Below are positions 55,701 to 64,000 of a stretch of DNA of 64,000 nt, one piece after another. The position numbers and the translations under genes are program-made. The notes below the pieces were generated by a model. It was given only the letters and a program-made list of their open reading frames with translations. It was not told the origin of the DNA and made no database searches. The stretch covers positions 186,001-250,000 of the forward strand of contig NZ_JAQQFR010000007.1 of NCBI RefSeq assembly GCF_046025915.1, read 5' to 3'. This DNA is from Herbaspirillum rhizosphaerae_A. Lineage in GTDB: Bacteria; Pseudomonadota; Gammaproteobacteria; Burkholderiales; Burkholderiaceae_D. Within the stretch, counting starts at the first letter, position 1. Each line of letters begins with the position of its first letter.

Positions 55701-57383
55701 TTTCAGACCGCTGCTGGCTTGCGTCAGCAGCAGGCGTGAACCATTGTTGAGGTTCAACCCGCCGTTACCCGCATTGGAAGTGATTGTGCTGTTGCCGTTT
55801 GAGACGGTCAGCACACCGCCGTTGAGCGAAATGTCAGCATGATTCACGTTGGCGTCATGCGAACCGCCGCCATCGCCGCGGTAATAGCTGTTCAACGTCA
55901 GATTCAGCGCGCTGCCGCTGCTGGTGATGTTGGCGTTGATGGAAATATTGTTCTGGGCATTCAGCGTCAGGTTGGAATCTACAACGCCCACTTTGTTGAT
56001 GTCCGCGCTGACGGTGATGTTGCCGGCGTCCGACCCGCCGCTGTTGCCGGTGGTCAGGGTCACGTCCGTGCCACCGTTCAGCATGCCCACGATGGTCGAT
56101 GCCCTGATTTTCGAACTGTTGCCGCTCGAACTGATGGCGTCAGTGCCTGTCGTGTTGTTGGTGGCGAACGAATCGCTCACCACTTCCAGATCGTAGGGAT
56201 CGATGTACCACTCGCCGCCGCTGCCGACCGTCGGCACCTTGACCACGTCCAGCGACTGCCTGCCGGACGTCTCCACATAGCCGCCCTTGCCCGCAGCGCC
56301 GCGCGCCGAAATGTCGCCGTCGAGATAAGCGACCTTGTCCGAATACAACACCACACTGCCACCCTTGCCAGCGCCGTCCGCAGTGATGTTAGAACTGGCC
56401 GTGGTCGTCAGGTTTTGCGACGCCCGCAGGAAGATCCGGCCACCATCGTTGACCACGCTGCTGGCGTTGATGTTGCCGCTGTTGTTGATCAGTCCGGCAG
56501 CGATGCCGATGCGGCCAGCCGCTGCTGAAATGGTGCCTAGATTGGTGACGCTGCCGGCGGCGCCGATGACGTTCACCGACACGCCCGGCGTGGCGGTGTC
56601 GACCAATTGCACCGTCTGGCCTGCAGCCAGCAGGATCTCACCGTTCGGGCTGGTGATCACGCCGCTGTTGGTGACATTGGCGCCGATCAGATAAACGCTG
56701 CCGCCGGTAGCGCTCTTGATGGTGCCCTGGTTCTCCACATTGCCTACGGTCGCGCCGCTGTTGAATGTCAGACGCCCGGCCAGAAAATCGCTGTCGCTGA
56801 CGTTCAGCGTACTAGCAATGAAACGGGCAACGTCGACGACGCCAGTGGGGCCGACCAGGATGCCGTTCTGATTGATCAGGGCAACCGTGCCGTTCGATTT
56901 CAACAAGCCGTAGATCAGCGATGGATCGGAACCGGTCACGCGCGCCAGAAAGGCCGCCGCCGCGTTCGGCTGACTGATATCGACCACGGCATTGGAGCCG
57001 ATGCTGAACGTGGTGAAGCTGCCGATTGCCTGGCTGGAGGTCTGATTGATGTTGAGCGTGTTGCCGTTTTGCGTGATCGTGGCGTTGCCGTAACCGATGG
57101 CGCCGCCGGTCGGCAAAGTGTTCACTGGCGGCGCAGCCGCCAGCGCCGGCACGTTCCACGCCGCACAAATCGCTGCAGCTGTCATCGAGATGCGCAAGGA
57201 CTTGCCGAACATCGCTCGCCACGAGCGGCGCAGCAGGCCGGTCAACAGCGTCGGCACCGCTTTGCGTGGACGCCAGCTCATGGTCAGGCGGCGATTGCCC
57301 ACACGCAGGGTGAAGGACGGCGGCAGCAATTCGACGCGCGCAGCGTCCTTGCCGGCAATAGTTTTTTGGTCTGGATTATTCAT
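52701..57383 (-). CDS. TpsA: filamentous-haemagglutinin-type two-partner secretion exoprotein
   Basis: A 1560-residue adhesin. The ATG at 57383 is one base after the tpsB stop. An extended basic N-terminus leads to a signal segment (ISMTAAAICAAWNVPALAA), then the TPS secretion domain from about residue 85 with FTTFSIGSNAVVDI, LINQNGILVGPTGVVDVA and FIASTLNVSDSDF. The rest is beta-helix sequence of Asn/Gly/Ser/Thr-rich ~20-residue repeats. The C-terminal 80 residues are Thr/Ser/Gly-rich and end KLYCS with a terminal Cys. It is exported by TpsB and probably displayed or released for surface adhesion or biofilm. Confidence 0.93.
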   Translation of the reverse strand: MNNPDQKTIAGKDAARVELLPPSFTLRVGNRRLTMSWRPRKAVPTLLTGLLRRSWRAMFGKSLRISMTAAAICAAWNVPALAAAPPVNTLPTGGAIGYGNATITQNGNTLNINQTSSQAIGSFTTFSIGSNAVVDISQPNAAAAFLARVTGSDPSLIYGLLKSNGTVALINQNGILVGPTGVVDVARFIASTLNVSDSDFLAGRLTFNSGATVGNVENQGTIKSATGGSVYLIGANVTNSGVITSPNGEILLAAGQTVQLVDTATPGVSVNVIGAAGSVTNLGTISAAAGRIGIAAGLINNSGNINASSVVNDGGRIFLRASQNLTTTASSNITADGAGKGGSVVLYSDKVAYLDGDISARGAAGKGGYVETSGRQSLDVVKVPTVGSGGEWYIDPYDLEVVSDSFATNNTTGTDAISSSGNSSKIRASTIVGMLNGGTDVTLTTGNSGGSDAGNITVSADINKVGVVDSNLTLNAQNNISINANITSSGSALNLTLNSYYRGDGGGSHDANVNHADISLNGGVLTVSNGNSTITSNAGNGGLNLNNGSRLLLTQASSGLKAADVTVDGTSSLFISQGSASVGNFTNSGTTSVSGSGTLNVSGDVNNHNLLNLSGSGNVNISGSINNTDTGTMNVDATSLHFNQTNSLNTSGNFNVNGGTVSVQGGNVSGNVRIASGAAFHLNFMNVGNVTGATSFTGGGSMTWSGNITLLSDITLAANGPSLTLNGSNPEFVLTYSGQTPRTFTTGNTVTVNGRASLDPGVIWNNSGTVNINALNQEGDRLSLGGNAQLNNLQRGTINLTGPTSLVANAGDFNNQAGATLNLGTCSTLDVSSNAKFVNAGNITMQVASKILASNAANSGIISGNGTITSSGVFTNNGVVTLGNSGSLTAISFANSLGATLNGTGSVSLTGSFDNNGIVALGTTGSVTATSFNNNAGATVSGNGTYTVSDTFTNSGTLAPGGDGTIGTINIAGNFSQASTGALNIDVIDATTDTGHDRLIVGGASIYLDGTLQTRLLNGAAPSLGTSFAAITSTASPSGYFRHVLGDVLGSGSSLRMFKATGYTAPGLTLTMSGSADFSYAVGEGGDWGNLYNWRVSGDSAGYLPTAVDNVSIGSGIVVSHYDGTDIVNSINIEAGRMAGEITLGGGQLQLVGGTLQTTNLTSAGTVSIGQAEGPGGALTVSGTALMSSLSLDGMGYALNGTSGSSIVVNGTFSQTGGAVINSSGNVALTQVAPTQLNGVQTEGVTQNNPANLVVGNITAASLSLTSAAGNITQTDALHVTQQLTSSSATGTTLDNANNQIAAYSGANSGGGNIMLKNTRNLTDTASTGAVIINGITNTGGDVIIDNTGGMATTSKIKVSGALSLVTHSPLTIGSGGIDASGNIVLVAGNSGSSADNLIINGVVTSAGGNISLFAGNSMSVNANISTAPPGQALFVVTNGVISYAPGVTITDINGTRIPVAQVLAQIVSPTTTSTTTQTITQAITPVVNTVVSSATSPQSTTVTLVPPTLSSSTSTNTATETMTTGGDSGSFGGSDSGGSGSVSTPVKSSTKTASKLYCS

Positions 57384-57384
57384 G

Positions 57385-59025
57385 TCAGAACCCCAATGTC
57401 GCACTTATATGCGCGTTCAAATCGCCACGTTTTTCGGTCAGGGATGTACCCGGGTTGGCGACCCGGGCGACGTCCAGTTTCACGTTGAAATCGCGGCTCA
57501 GCACATAGCGTGCGCCGAAGCCAACGCTCGCCACCGTCAGATTGTTCGGCAGGCCACTGTTGCCGACGTTGTTGTTGTAGCCGCGCCCGATGTCGTAGAA
57601 AGCCAGCAGGCGCAGATTTCCTTTGCTAACCAGTTCCGGCGTGTAGACCTCCGAGTTGACGATCAGGCCACTGTCGGCTGCAACGGCGCGCTCGGTAAAG
57701 CCGCGCACGGTGGTAGCACCAACCAGTCCAAATTGTTCGGCCGAGACCAGCGGATCCTTGGCGTATTGCCCGGTGAAGGCTATGCGCATTTGCCAGTCGC
57801 TGGCGAAACCCTTGAAGATCGATGCGCCAGCGCGCAAAATCAGGAAGTCGTCATGCGTATTGCGGCTGCCCGGCGTCAGGTAGGAATAACGGTCGGTGCG
57901 GCCATCGGTAGTGGTGTTGGTATAGGACGTGCCGGTACCCCAGTTGCGCGCGATGCCGATGTTGTAGTCGGTGCTTTGCGTAGCGCTGCGCGTCTGGCTA
58001 CTATAGGTCACGCTCAACGGCATCGTGGTGTAGGGCACGCAGGACGCCACCGGCGGCGTGGGCGGAGCGATGCTGAATTCAACGCCGCCGAAACTGCAGC
58101 GCGAGTCAATCTTCTTGTAGTCGAGGCCAAACACCAGTTTGCTGCTGGTCTCGCCTTCACGCGCGAAGAAATGGTTCCAGCGCAGGCCGTAGACATCACC
58201 CTTGCCGGTGAAACCAAGCGCACCGCCCAGCACCGGAGATGATCCCGGCGAATTGACGCTGGACTTGCCGTAGATGAAGTCGATGCTGTCGCCGATACTG
58301 TAAAGGGGAATGCGATAACCTAGCGAATACAGATCCACCTTGACGCCATGCGGACTGTCGGGCGAGGTGGTGTAGGCCAGCGTGCCGACCTGATCGCGGT
58401 CAAACAGGTTGGCATACTGGATCGCCACGCCCGTGCGCCAGTTGCCGGTCGACGCGGCGCCGGTGTTGTCGAGCGTCAGAAACACGCGCAGCGGATCGTT
58501 GTCGGTGACCTTGATCTCGGCGTTGATCTTGCCGTCTTCCTCGCTGGAACTCAGAGCCACGTTGATCTGCTTGGCCGGACTGTCGTTGCTCAGTTGCACC
58601 GCCTCGGAAATGGTACGCAGATTCGGCGTCTTGCCGATCTCCACTTCCGGCAGACTGGCGCGGATATTCTTTTCGCTGAAATGCTTGTTGCCGGTGACGG
58701 TAACGTCCTTGATCATGTTTTCAGTCACCTGAATCCTGACCACACCGCTGGTGAGCTCCTGCTCCGGCACATACACCTGCACTGCGCTGTAGCCCTCCGC
58801 ACGGTAAGCATTCTCGAGGGCTTCGAGCGCTTTCTGCACATCGCCGTAGACACGGCCTGAACCGACCATCGGGGCCACCAAACGCTGCACCTCATCTGCG
58901 GACAACAGCGTGTTGCCCTCCACCTGAAAGCGTACGATATTGAAGCTGTCGTCGGCGGCAAGCGCGCTCGCGGTCGCAACCGTCAATGTCATCCCCAATA
59001 AACACTGTAATAAGCGTTGTTTCAT
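57385..59025 (-). CDS. TpsB: outer-membrane two-partner secretion translocator (ShlB/FhaC family)
   Basis: A 546-residue outer-membrane beta-barrel. After the signal peptide (LLGMTLTVATASALAADD) come two POTRA domains (VEGNTLLSADEVQRLVAPMV; VTGNKHFSEKNIRASLPEVE) and the 16-strand barrel. The conserved VRGF motif is present (GATTVRGFTERAVAADSG). The last residue is Phe (SATLGF), as expected for Bam-assembled barrels. It translocates the TpsA protein encoded immediately after it. Confidence 0.94.
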   Translation of the reverse strand: MKQRLLQCLLGMTLTVATASALAADDSFNIVRFQVEGNTLLSADEVQRLVAPMVGSGRVYGDVQKALEALENAYRAEGYSAVQVYVPEQELTSGVVRIQVTENMIKDVTVTGNKHFSEKNIRASLPEVEIGKTPNLRTISEAVQLSNDSPAKQINVALSSSEEDGKINAEIKVTDNDPLRVFLTLDNTGAASTGNWRTGVAIQYANLFDRDQVGTLAYTTSPDSPHGVKVDLYSLGYRIPLYSIGDSIDFIYGKSSVNSPGSSPVLGGALGFTGKGDVYGLRWNHFFAREGETSSKLVFGLDYKKIDSRCSFGGVEFSIAPPTPPVASCVPYTTMPLSVTYSSQTRSATQSTDYNIGIARNWGTGTSYTNTTTDGRTDRYSYLTPGSRNTHDDFLILRAGASIFKGFASDWQMRIAFTGQYAKDPLVSAEQFGLVGATTVRGFTERAVAADSGLIVNSEVYTPELVSKGNLRLLAFYDIGRGYNNNVGNSGLPNNLTVASVGFGARYVLSRDFNVKLDVARVANPGTSLTEKRGDLNAHISATLGF

Positions 59026-59609
59026 TTTTTTATTTCGTTCTCAGGACGACGCTGCCGGTGCCGGTCAATTTGGCAGCCGACCTGACGTCGTCTCGATTTA
59101 TGATGGATTCCCTACCCTCTTTTACCGGTCGCATGCTGGATGCTCCCGACTACTGTCTGCTACCACCTGCCGCCACTGCGCGCCGCCTGAATTTTTCCCA
59201 TGCAGAATTGCGCCCAGCTTACGAATGCTAAACCCGCAACGAGAGCCGGAAGTGCGCGATCATCGCGGGATTTCCGGCCTTGTTTATATCTTGTTCGTTC
59301 TTCGGAGAGTTTGTTATACGACGGCAATGATCATCACCGCAGGCGCTGCATCGATTTCGCGGACTTCTTGTTCTTCTTGATGCGAATAACCACGTTGCAG
59401 ACTATGTTTGACGACCACCGCCGTACTCGCGCCACCCACCCCGAACAGCGCGACATACTTGCGAGTATAGATAGAGAGGCTATTGCCTGTCGACAAAAAT
59501 CCGCAATATCGGGTATGGGTTTTCGCATAACTGACAACGGCCTGTCATTATCATTTCCTTCTGGAAATAAAATGATGAAAGTCTTGCCAGTCATGCACTG
59601 CAGGCGTTG
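59026..59609. other. Region between the cyclase and tpsB genes
   Basis: About 580 bases with no convincing gene. It should contain the promoter of the tpsBA-fecR operon. A small hairpin ATTTCC-TTCT-GGAAAT lies at 59553-59568. Short frames here lack domains. Confidence 0.45.
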
Positions 59610-61919
59610 TTATTTTGTGTCGAACGTCGTCACGCCATCCCAGTCCGCCGGTAAAGGATGCTCACGGAAGTAGGCAATACGTTGCAGGTAGAGATCGTAC
59701 AAACCGTGTGGATTCTCTTGCTGCAGGGCAAAGATAATTTGCTCAGCCTGATCCCATTGTTGCTGACGTACAAAGGCGAGCGCGGCCGTCCATTTGTCGA
59801 GTTGCTCGCGCTGTGTCGATGTCAACTCCGACGCTAATCCTAGCGGTTCAAAAATCGGCACCGGTTCGTTCTTGCCCTTGACGCGGACGCTGTCGAGTTC
59901 GCGATAAGCAAACTCCGGCGCGGCGTCGCGCGTGGCCACGCCGACCAGCACGCCGACGCCATAGACTTTGGTGATCGACTCCAGGCGCGACGACAGATTG
60001 ACGGCGTCGCCCATCACTGTGTATGCCTTGCGGATCTTCGAGCCCATGTCGCCCACGCGCATATTGCCGGTGTTCAGGCCGATGCCGATCTTCAGCGGCG
60101 GCCAGTTGCGCTTGGCGAATTCTGTATTGAGCACGATGCAGCTTTGCTGCATCTTCAGTGCCGTCGTCACGGCGCGCGCGGCGTGGTCAGGCAACTCGAT
60201 CGGCGCACCCCAGAACGCCATGACGGCGTCGCCGATGTACTTGTCGAGCGTGCCGCGATTGCCGCGGATGTCTTCCGACATGGCAGTCAGATAGGCGTTG
60301 ATGTATTCGCGCAATTCGTTAGGCTGCAAGCCTTCCGAAATCGTGGTGAAGCCGCGCACGTCGGAGAACATCACGGTCAGCTCGCGGCTCTCGCCTTCCA
60401 TGTTGTAGCTGGCAGGGTTAGCGGCCATTTCGGCGACCAGCTCCGGGGCGACGTATTCGCCGAACAGATTGACGATGGCGCGGCGGTTGCGGTATTCGAA
60501 CAGATAACCCCAGCCCAGATTGCAGATGAACAGCGCGGCGATCAGTATCAATGCGGTTGCCATCGGCAACACGAGGCCACCGCTGTCATACAGCCAGAAG
60601 TTGAATGCGCCGATGCCGAACGCCGTGCCCGCCGCCAATACGATGGCCCACAACGGGCCGAGCAAGGGCAACAGCAAACCCAGCAGCAGACCGATCACGG
60701 CGATCTGCACGACGTTGAAGCCGACAGAGAATTCCGGCTGTTGCTTGAAGTCGCCATCAAGAATGGAGGCGATGATGTTGGCGTGAATTTCCACGCCCGG
60801 ATAGTTCGGACTTACCGGCGTGGCCCGCAAGTCATACAGACCCGGCACGGTGGTACCGACCAGCAGGATGCGGCCGGCCAGATCGTTTTTGGGAATGCGT
60901 CCTTTGAGGATGTCCACCGCCGGCACATAGCGGAATGCGCCGCCGTGGATGCCGCCGCGACCGCGATACGTCACCAGCGTGGTCAGGTGACGCTCGACCG
61001 GAATGAACATCGGACGTGGTTTGGTATCAAGCGCAATCGATTCCAGCGCGCCGTAATCGCGCAACTGTTTTTCCGACATCACGGCATCCTGCTGCAGGAA
61101 GATCGGCTTCATGCGCGTGGCGCCGAGTGCCGAACGCGCGCTCGCCAATGCCAGTGACTCGTAGAAGTTGTCGCCGACCTGCGCGATCAATGGCACGCGA
61201 CGGATCAGGCCATCGCTGTCGAGCAGCGGATTGAAGAAGCCGCCGGCTTCGGCCGCTTGCTGCAATTGCGGCAGATTGGCGCCGTAGGCTTTCCATTTTG
61301 TGACGTCGAGACGACGGCCGCCCAGTGCGGCTGTTGTGAAGACCGGCTTGGGCAACTCGCCCTTGGCGATGGCGTCAGGCTCGTTGGAGAGGTTATAACC
61401 CATCACCACCGGACGGCCGTTAATGGCCGCCGCCATGCGTGCGTCAAAATCGAGCTTGGGCTTGAGCGCCTGCAGTTGCTGGCTGAATTGCGGCAACGAT
61501 TTCAGTTCGCTGTGGGCAAGGCTTTCGAGGGTGGCGTAACCGGAGCTGTTATCGGGCTCAGCGAACAAAACGTCGAAGGCGACGGTCTGCGCTTCGTAGC
61601 TGTCGGTCATCTTGCTGATCAGGGCGGCGACGACGTCGCGGCTCCATGGCCAGCGGCCGATTTCACCGATGCTCTTTTCGTCGATGTCGACAATGATGAT
61701 CCGGGGGTCGGTTTCTACCTTGGCAATGCGCATGCGCATGTCGTAGAAGAACAAGTCGATGCGGTCGGTCAGCAAGCCGGGCAAATAGCCCATCACCTGC
61801 GCACCCGCCGCCAGCGTCAATACCAGCGCCAGCAACCAGCGCGCTCCGTGTTTTGCGAAGAGACGACGCACCACAGCTTTCCCCTGAGATTTATTTGTTG
61901 CGATGATGCCAGCAGTCAT
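59610..61919 (-). CDS. CHASE2-domain class III adenylate cyclase
   Basis: A 769-residue membrane cyclase (754 if the GTG at 61874 is used; CAGGGGAAA just before it is a better ribosome site than anything near the ATG). An N-terminal helix precedes a large periplasmic CHASE2 sensor (residues ~45-375, MRIAKVETDPRIIIVDIDEK, PNYPGVEIHANIIASILDGD), then three membrane helices and a class III cyclase domain. The domain shows the metal Asp in FSDVRGFTT, adenine-specificity Lys in LDKYIGDAVMAFWGAP and AYTVMGDAVNLSSRLE. It makes cAMP in response to an unknown envelope signal. It is upstream of tpsBA-fecR on the same strand. Confidence 0.93.
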   Translation of the reverse strand: MTAGIIATNKSQGKAVVRRLFAKHGARWLLALVLTLAAGAQVMGYLPGLLTDRIDLFFYDMRMRIAKVETDPRIIIVDIDEKSIGEIGRWPWSRDVVAALISKMTDSYEAQTVAFDVLFAEPDNSSGYATLESLAHSELKSLPQFSQQLQALKPKLDFDARMAAAINGRPVVMGYNLSNEPDAIAKGELPKPVFTTAALGGRRLDVTKWKAYGANLPQLQQAAEAGGFFNPLLDSDGLIRRVPLIAQVGDNFYESLALASARSALGATRMKPIFLQQDAVMSEKQLRDYGALESIALDTKPRPMFIPVERHLTTLVTYRGRGGIHGGAFRYVPAVDILKGRIPKNDLAGRILLVGTTVPGLYDLRATPVSPNYPGVEIHANIIASILDGDFKQQPEFSVGFNVVQIAVIGLLLGLLLPLLGPLWAIVLAAGTAFGIGAFNFWLYDSGGLVLPMATALILIAALFICNLGWGYLFEYRNRRAIVNLFGEYVAPELVAEMAANPASYNMEGESRELTVMFSDVRGFTTISEGLQPNELREYINAYLTAMSEDIRGNRGTLDKYIGDAVMAFWGAPIELPDHAARAVTTALKMQQSCIVLNTEFAKRNWPPLKIGIGLNTGNMRVGDMGSKIRKAYTVMGDAVNLSSRLESITKVYGVGVLVGVATRDAAPEFAYRELDSVRVKGKNEPVPIFEPLGLASELTSTQREQLDKWTAALAFVRQQQWDQAEQIIFALQQENPHGLYDLYLQRIAYFREHPLPADWDGVTTFDTK

Positions 61920-61920
61920 G

Positions 61921-61941
61921 GCGAATCACAACGTGATTCGC
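61921..61941. promoter_or_regulatory. Perfect palindrome directly before the cyclase ATG
   Basis: GCGAATCAC and GTGATTCGC flank AAC, ending one base before the ATG at 61919. It may be an operator or an mRNA hairpin that hides the start, which would favour the downstream GTG. Confidence 0.45.
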
Positions 61942-61975
61942 AGAGATGCACGTCGCTACAACAGTCGTCTCACGC

Positions 61976-62080
61976 TCCGTCGTCCTGACGAAAGTCAGGA
62001 TCCAGTGACGTTGAGCGTGTCGGGGGAAGCTTGAAAGGATGACCGACGCTGGATCCCAGCGTTCGCTGGGACTACGGCGT
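61976..62080. repeat. REP-like doublet between the Hsp70 and cyclase genes
   Basis: Two hairpins in opposite orientation: TCCTGAC-GAAA-GTCAGGA (61983-62000) and TCCCAGCG-TT-CGCTGGGA (62054-62071). The flanks are also inverted: GGATCCAG after the first matches CTGGATCC before the second, and CGTCGTCC matches GGACTACGG. This is the layout of a palindromic doublet (BIME-like). It has no protein-coding content. Confidence 0.7.
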
Positions 62081-62102
62081 GTTTTTTATGGGGCAGTGAG
62101 AC

Positions 62103-63353
62103 TTAAGAAAATTTCCGTACGGCATCTAAGGCTAGACCAGACCCGATACTGCCAAACAGGTCACCCTCAACTTGCCGCGCATTCGGCACCAGGGCAGCAA
62201 TGCGATGACGCAACAGATGCACGCCGCTGGAGCCGCCAGTGAAGAACACCGAATCGATGGCGTCGGCTTTCACGCCGGCGTCGCTCAGCAACTTGCCGAC
62301 GGTTTGCTCCACCGATTCCACCAGATGATCGATGCTGGCGTCGAAATCGGCGCGCTGCAATTGCAGCGCTTCCGGCGGACGCAAGCGATCCAGTTCCAGT
62401 GTCACCGACTCCCCTGCGGACAAGCCGATCTTTGCCGCTTCCACTTGCAGCGCCAGCCAGTGACCGGCGCGTTGTTCGACCAGATCGAGCAGACGCGCGA
62501 ACTTCTCGCGTTCGCTGACTTCGCGATAGACGTCCTGCAATTGCTGCCAAGCCTTGCGCGTGTAGATCAGGTTGATGGTGTGCCAGGTCGCCAGATTGAA
62601 GTAGTAGCTGGAAGGCACTTCGCTATTGCTGGTGAGCTTGCTGCCCAGGCCGAGCAGCGGCATGACGCTGGCCAGGCTGAGGTATTTGTCGAAGTCGGTG
62701 CCGCCGATGTGCACGCCGCCGTTGGCGAGAATGTCGTCGCGGCGCTCGGCCTTCTTCGCGCGCTCGGGCGACAGGCGCACCAGCGAAAAGTCGGAGGTAC
62801 CACCGCCGATGTCGGCGATGAGCACCAGCTCTTCGCGATCAATAGTGGATTCGTAATCGAAGGCGGCAGCGATCGGTTCGTACTGGAAGTCGATGTGCTT
62901 GAAGCCTACGGCGCGCGCGATCTCTTCGAGCGTGTCTTGCGCCAGTTGATCGGCGTCGGCGTTGTCGTCGACGAAATGCACCGGGCGTCCAAGCACGACG
63001 CTGTCGAAGCGACGGCCGGCGGAGCGTTCGCCACGTTGTTTGAGTTCACCGATGAATTGCGTCAGCAAGGCGCGAAACGGCAGGGCGCGGCCGCCCACTT
63101 CAGTCTGGCCGTCGATCATGCCGGAACCGAGCAGGCTCTTCAACGAACGCATCAGGCGGCCTTCGTAGCCGGACAGATAGGTCGACAGCGCAGCACGGCC
63201 GTAACTGAATTCATTTTCATCGGCGTTGAAGAAGACTACCGAAGGCAAGGTCATCTTGCCGTCTTCCAGCGCCAGCAAGGAGGGTTGTCCCTGCCTGCTC
63301 CATCCCATCGTGGAATTGGACGTTCCGAAATCCACGCCGCAAGCGTCTGACAT
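62103..63353 (-). CDS. Hsp70-family ATPase, YegD-like
   Basis: A 416-residue actin-fold ATPase. The ATG at 63353 gives MSDACGVDFGTSNSTMGW with AGGGATAAGC upstream; the frame is open 29 residues further but those match nothing. The phosphate loops are VDFGTSNSTMG and VLIADIGGGTSDFSLVRL, and the adenosine motif is VFFTGGSSGVHLL. It lacks the substrate-binding half of DnaK, as YegD-type proteins do. The function is not well known. Confidence 0.9.
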   Translation of the reverse strand: MSDACGVDFGTSNSTMGWSRQGQPSLLALEDGKMTLPSVVFFNADENEFSYGRAALSTYLSGYEGRLMRSLKSLLGSGMIDGQTEVGGRALPFRALLTQFIGELKQRGERSAGRRFDSVVLGRPVHFVDDNADADQLAQDTLEEIARAVGFKHIDFQYEPIAAAFDYESTIDREELVLIADIGGGTSDFSLVRLSPERAKKAERRDDILANGGVHIGGTDFDKYLSLASVMPLLGLGSKLTSNSEVPSSYYFNLATWHTINLIYTRKAWQQLQDVYREVSEREKFARLLDLVEQRAGHWLALQVEAAKIGLSAGESVTLELDRLRPPEALQLQRADFDASIDHLVESVEQTVGKLLSDAGVKADAIDSVFFTGGSSGVHLLRHRIAALVPNARQVEGDLFGSIGSGLALDAVRKFS

Positions 63354-63496
63354 GCTTATCCCTGCCGTATTTTTGCAAAGGCGGGATGATATAGAAAAGC
63401 ACGGCGCGTGTCTGTAGTAAAGCAGATACCTTGGCCGCATCTTTCCGCATTACGGGAAAATTGTCTAAATAACAAATAAAACTACTCGCCTGCCGC

Positions 63497-64000
63497 TTAA
63501 TTCGGAGCGAATGAGACCCTGAAGCTGGCGCCGGGCGCTGAATTTTCTGCCCGGAGACTCCAGCCATGGGTGCGTGCAATTTCTTCGCAGATCGACAAAC
63601 CCAGACCTGCGCCTTCGTCACGCCGATGTGCGCCCCGCCAGAAACGTTTGAACAACATCGGCATGGCGTCGGCTGCAATACCGTCGCCGTGATCTCTTAC
63701 CGTGATGCCTTGCCGGTTGATATCGATGTCGACGGCACTGCCGGGTGGCGCATGATGGATGGCGTTCTCGATCAGGTTGCGCAGCAGGACGAACAGCGCG
63801 CCGCGATCGGCGGCGACCATGACCGGCTCGTCGTTGGCGATGTCGACGACATGGACGTCACGCCGTTGGGCCAGACGTTCTAGTTGCGCTGTTGCTTCGG
63901 CCGCGATGTCTTTGACGTCGATGTCTTCCATCGCATAATTCTGACGCTCGCTGGCCTCCGCCAGATGCAGCAATTGATGCACCTGGCGCGCCATGTGATC
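63497..64000 (-). CDS. Sensor histidine kinase (N-terminus outside window)
   Basis: The C-terminal 167 residues of a kinase. The ATP-binding domain is complete: N box (LIENAIHHAPPGSAVDI), G1 (VRDHGDGIA), F box region (MLFKRFWRGAHRRDE) and G2 (GAGLGLSICEEIARTHG). The residues before it (VHQLLHLAEASE) belong to the dimerisation helix region. The upstream part, including the phosphorylated His and the sensor, lies outside the window. Confidence 0.93.
   Translation of the reverse strand, partial: DHMARQVHQLLHLAEASERQNYAMEDIDVKDIAAEATAQLERLAQRRDVHVVDIANDEPVMVAADRGALFVLLRNLIENAIHHAPPGSAVDIDINRQGITVRDHGDGIAADAMPMLFKRFWRGAHRRDEGAGLGLSICEEIARTHGWSLRAENSAPGASFRVSFAPN

Noticed and set aside
52701..57383. 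Possible CRISPR or tandem DNA repeat within tpsA
   Set aside because: The repetition is at protein level (beta-helix turns with Asn/Gly/Ser/Thr); the DNA units are not identical or evenly spaced like CRISPR repeats.
62172..63350. 392-codon plus-strand open frame
   Set aside because: Antisense to the Hsp70-like gene; no recognisable motif.

Overview
The window looks like the chromosome of a betaproteobacterium of the Oxalobacteraceae, close to Herbaspirillum. This is inferred from gene families, the division-cluster layout, a ceo/bpe-type efflux operon and the GC-rich codon use. It is not proven by any rRNA gene, because none is present. No tRNA, CRISPR array, prophage or complete insertion sequence was found.

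Positions 1-9100 (minus strand) hold the start of the dcw division and cell-wall cluster. The order from the promoter is mraZ, rsmH, ftsL, ftsI, murE, murF, mraY, murD, mostly with overlapping or touching genes. An MraZ-type operator of four GTG half-sites spaced exactly 10 bp lies at the promoter. The murD gene, cut by the window edge, carries a roughly 200-residue Ala/Glu-rich insertion. A GTG-started HU gene (hupB) is divergent to the cluster. Positions 10283-15997 (minus) look like a uronate oxidation and uptake operon: uronate dehydrogenase, SMP-30 lactonase, TRAP binding protein, fused TRAP permease and an FAH-type hydratase. A TetR/DUF1348 pair with a palindromic operator, a 3-hydroxyisobutyryl-CoA hydrolase-like gene and rnpB (RNase P RNA) follow.

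Positions 19480-25371 (plus) contain three tandem Leu/Ile/Val-type periplasmic binding proteins without permease or ATPase genes, then a D-amino-acid dehydrogenase and an HpcH/HpaI aldolase. After a lipoprotein and an AraC-regulator/aldo-keto-reductase pair comes a divergent LysR and efflux operon (29285-37611). Its order (LysR, alpha/beta hydrolase, MFP, RND pump, OMF) matches ceoR-llpE-ceoAB-opcM and bpeT-llpE-bpeEF-oprC of Burkholderia. The hydrolase has Asp where the nucleophilic Ser should be.

Positions 37851-48873 hold a DUF1993 protein, MnSOD, a DUF2325 gene whose 3' end is split by a 263-bp MITE-like element flanked by CTAG, a SulP transporter, a chemoreceptor, an aspartoacylase/MFS/LysR group and a membrane protein with a ClpP-like domain.

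Positions 48982-61919 form a second-messenger and adhesin locus. It has an HD-GYP protein, a divergent class II cyclic-nucleotide phosphodiesterase, a two-partner secretion operon (tpsB, a 1560-residue TpsA, a FecR-domain protein) and a CHASE2 adenylate cyclase. Synthesis and hydrolysis of cyclic nucleotides therefore flank a large surface adhesin. The window ends with a REP-like doublet, an Hsp70/YegD-like ATPase and the C-terminal half of a sensor kinase.
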